Source: an uncultured Rhodanobacteraceae bacterium
GTDB taxonomy: Bacteria > Pseudomonadota > Gammaproteobacteria > Xanthomonadales > SZUA-5
Assembly (NCBI GenBank): GCA_937928755.1
Contig: CALEZI010000083.1
Coordinates: 1 to 16,636 of the forward strand
Length of the DNA: 16,636 bases
Direction of reading: 5' to 3'
This document shows, one piece after another, positions 16,522 through 16,636 of the stretch. The notes beneath the pieces are model-generated. The model had not been told where the DNA came from and did no database searches. It worked only from the letters and a program-made list of their open reading frames with translations. Position 1 is the stretch's first letter; every line of letters begins with the position of its first letter. Both the position numbers and the translations under genes were made by a program.

Positions 16522-16636
16522 GTGAAAAGTGAAATGTGAAATGTGAAGTAGAGCTTGCGTACTCCGGCCAACTGCGCTTCCTTTCACGTTTCACGTTTCA
16601 CGTTTCACGTTTCACGTTTCACGTTTCACGTTTCAC
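16522..16636. repeat. GTGAAAN/TTTCACG 7-bp inverted array (cut by window edge)
   Basis: The left arm is GTGAAAA, GTGAAAT, GTGAAAT, GTGAAGT (16522-16549). After 32 bases the right arm is TTTCACG repeated 7.9 times (16582-16636), still running at the edge. The right arm reads GTGAAAC on the other strand, so the arms are inverted. It lies just upstream of hemB and may cover its promoter. Confidence 0.9.

Noticed and set aside
16488..16571. N-terminal extension of HemB
   Set aside because: The extra residues are encoded by the GTGAAA repeat and lie before the usual family start.

Overview
The window looks like a chromosomal segment of a high-GC gammaproteobacterium, most likely of the Xanthomonadales/Lysobacterales. 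This rests on protein flavour only: a Mg-type HemB, a short-type adenylate kinase, a K+-independent membrane pyrophosphatase, single-chain MetH and an Mpl ligase, together with abundant palindromic intergenic repeats. No search could be run, so genus and family are open. The genes are mostly housekeeping or metabolic. I see no prophage, insertion sequence, CRISPR array, tRNA or rRNA.

Layout. (1) On the minus strand, 6736 down to the left edge: a short-chain dehydrogenase of HSDL2 type, hemL (heme, C5 pathway), an ArsR-type DNA-binding domain fused to a methyltransferase fold (candidate SahR, a repressor that senses S-adenosylhomocysteine), and metH (B12-dependent methionine synthase, cut by the left edge). 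hemL and the regulator are tightly linked, and metH follows after a 366-bp repeat-filled leader. (2) Minus strand, 9806 to 7304: a three-gene operon joined by two 4-bp ATGA overlaps, encoding a membrane protein, Mpl (murein tripeptide recycling) and a stand-alone Lon N-terminal domain protein. (3) tusA-like (+) converges on adk (-). An unexplained 450-bp gap separates adk from a small membrane protein (+), which converges on a DUF1330-like protein (-). (4) hppA (+) ends in a run of three hairpins and a T-tract. It is followed by a 41/42-bp phased palindrome array, a small DUF2007-like gene (+) and hemB (-).

The most unusual content is the intergenic DNA. I count at least nine repeat types in about 16 kb. 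Four have a GTAG or GTGG head before a hairpin, as expected of REP elements moved by RAYT transposases, and mostly form inverted pairs. Three others share a different design: two inverted arms, each a short tandem array (7-bp GGGGACT-like, 9-bp CGCAAAGAA-like, 7-bp GTGAAAN), around a 30-70 bp centre. One copy of the GGGG type lies in frame inside metH and adds a Gly-rich insert. The remaining two types (TCATTGCGAG and TTCGACAGGCTCA) are simple long inverted repeats.
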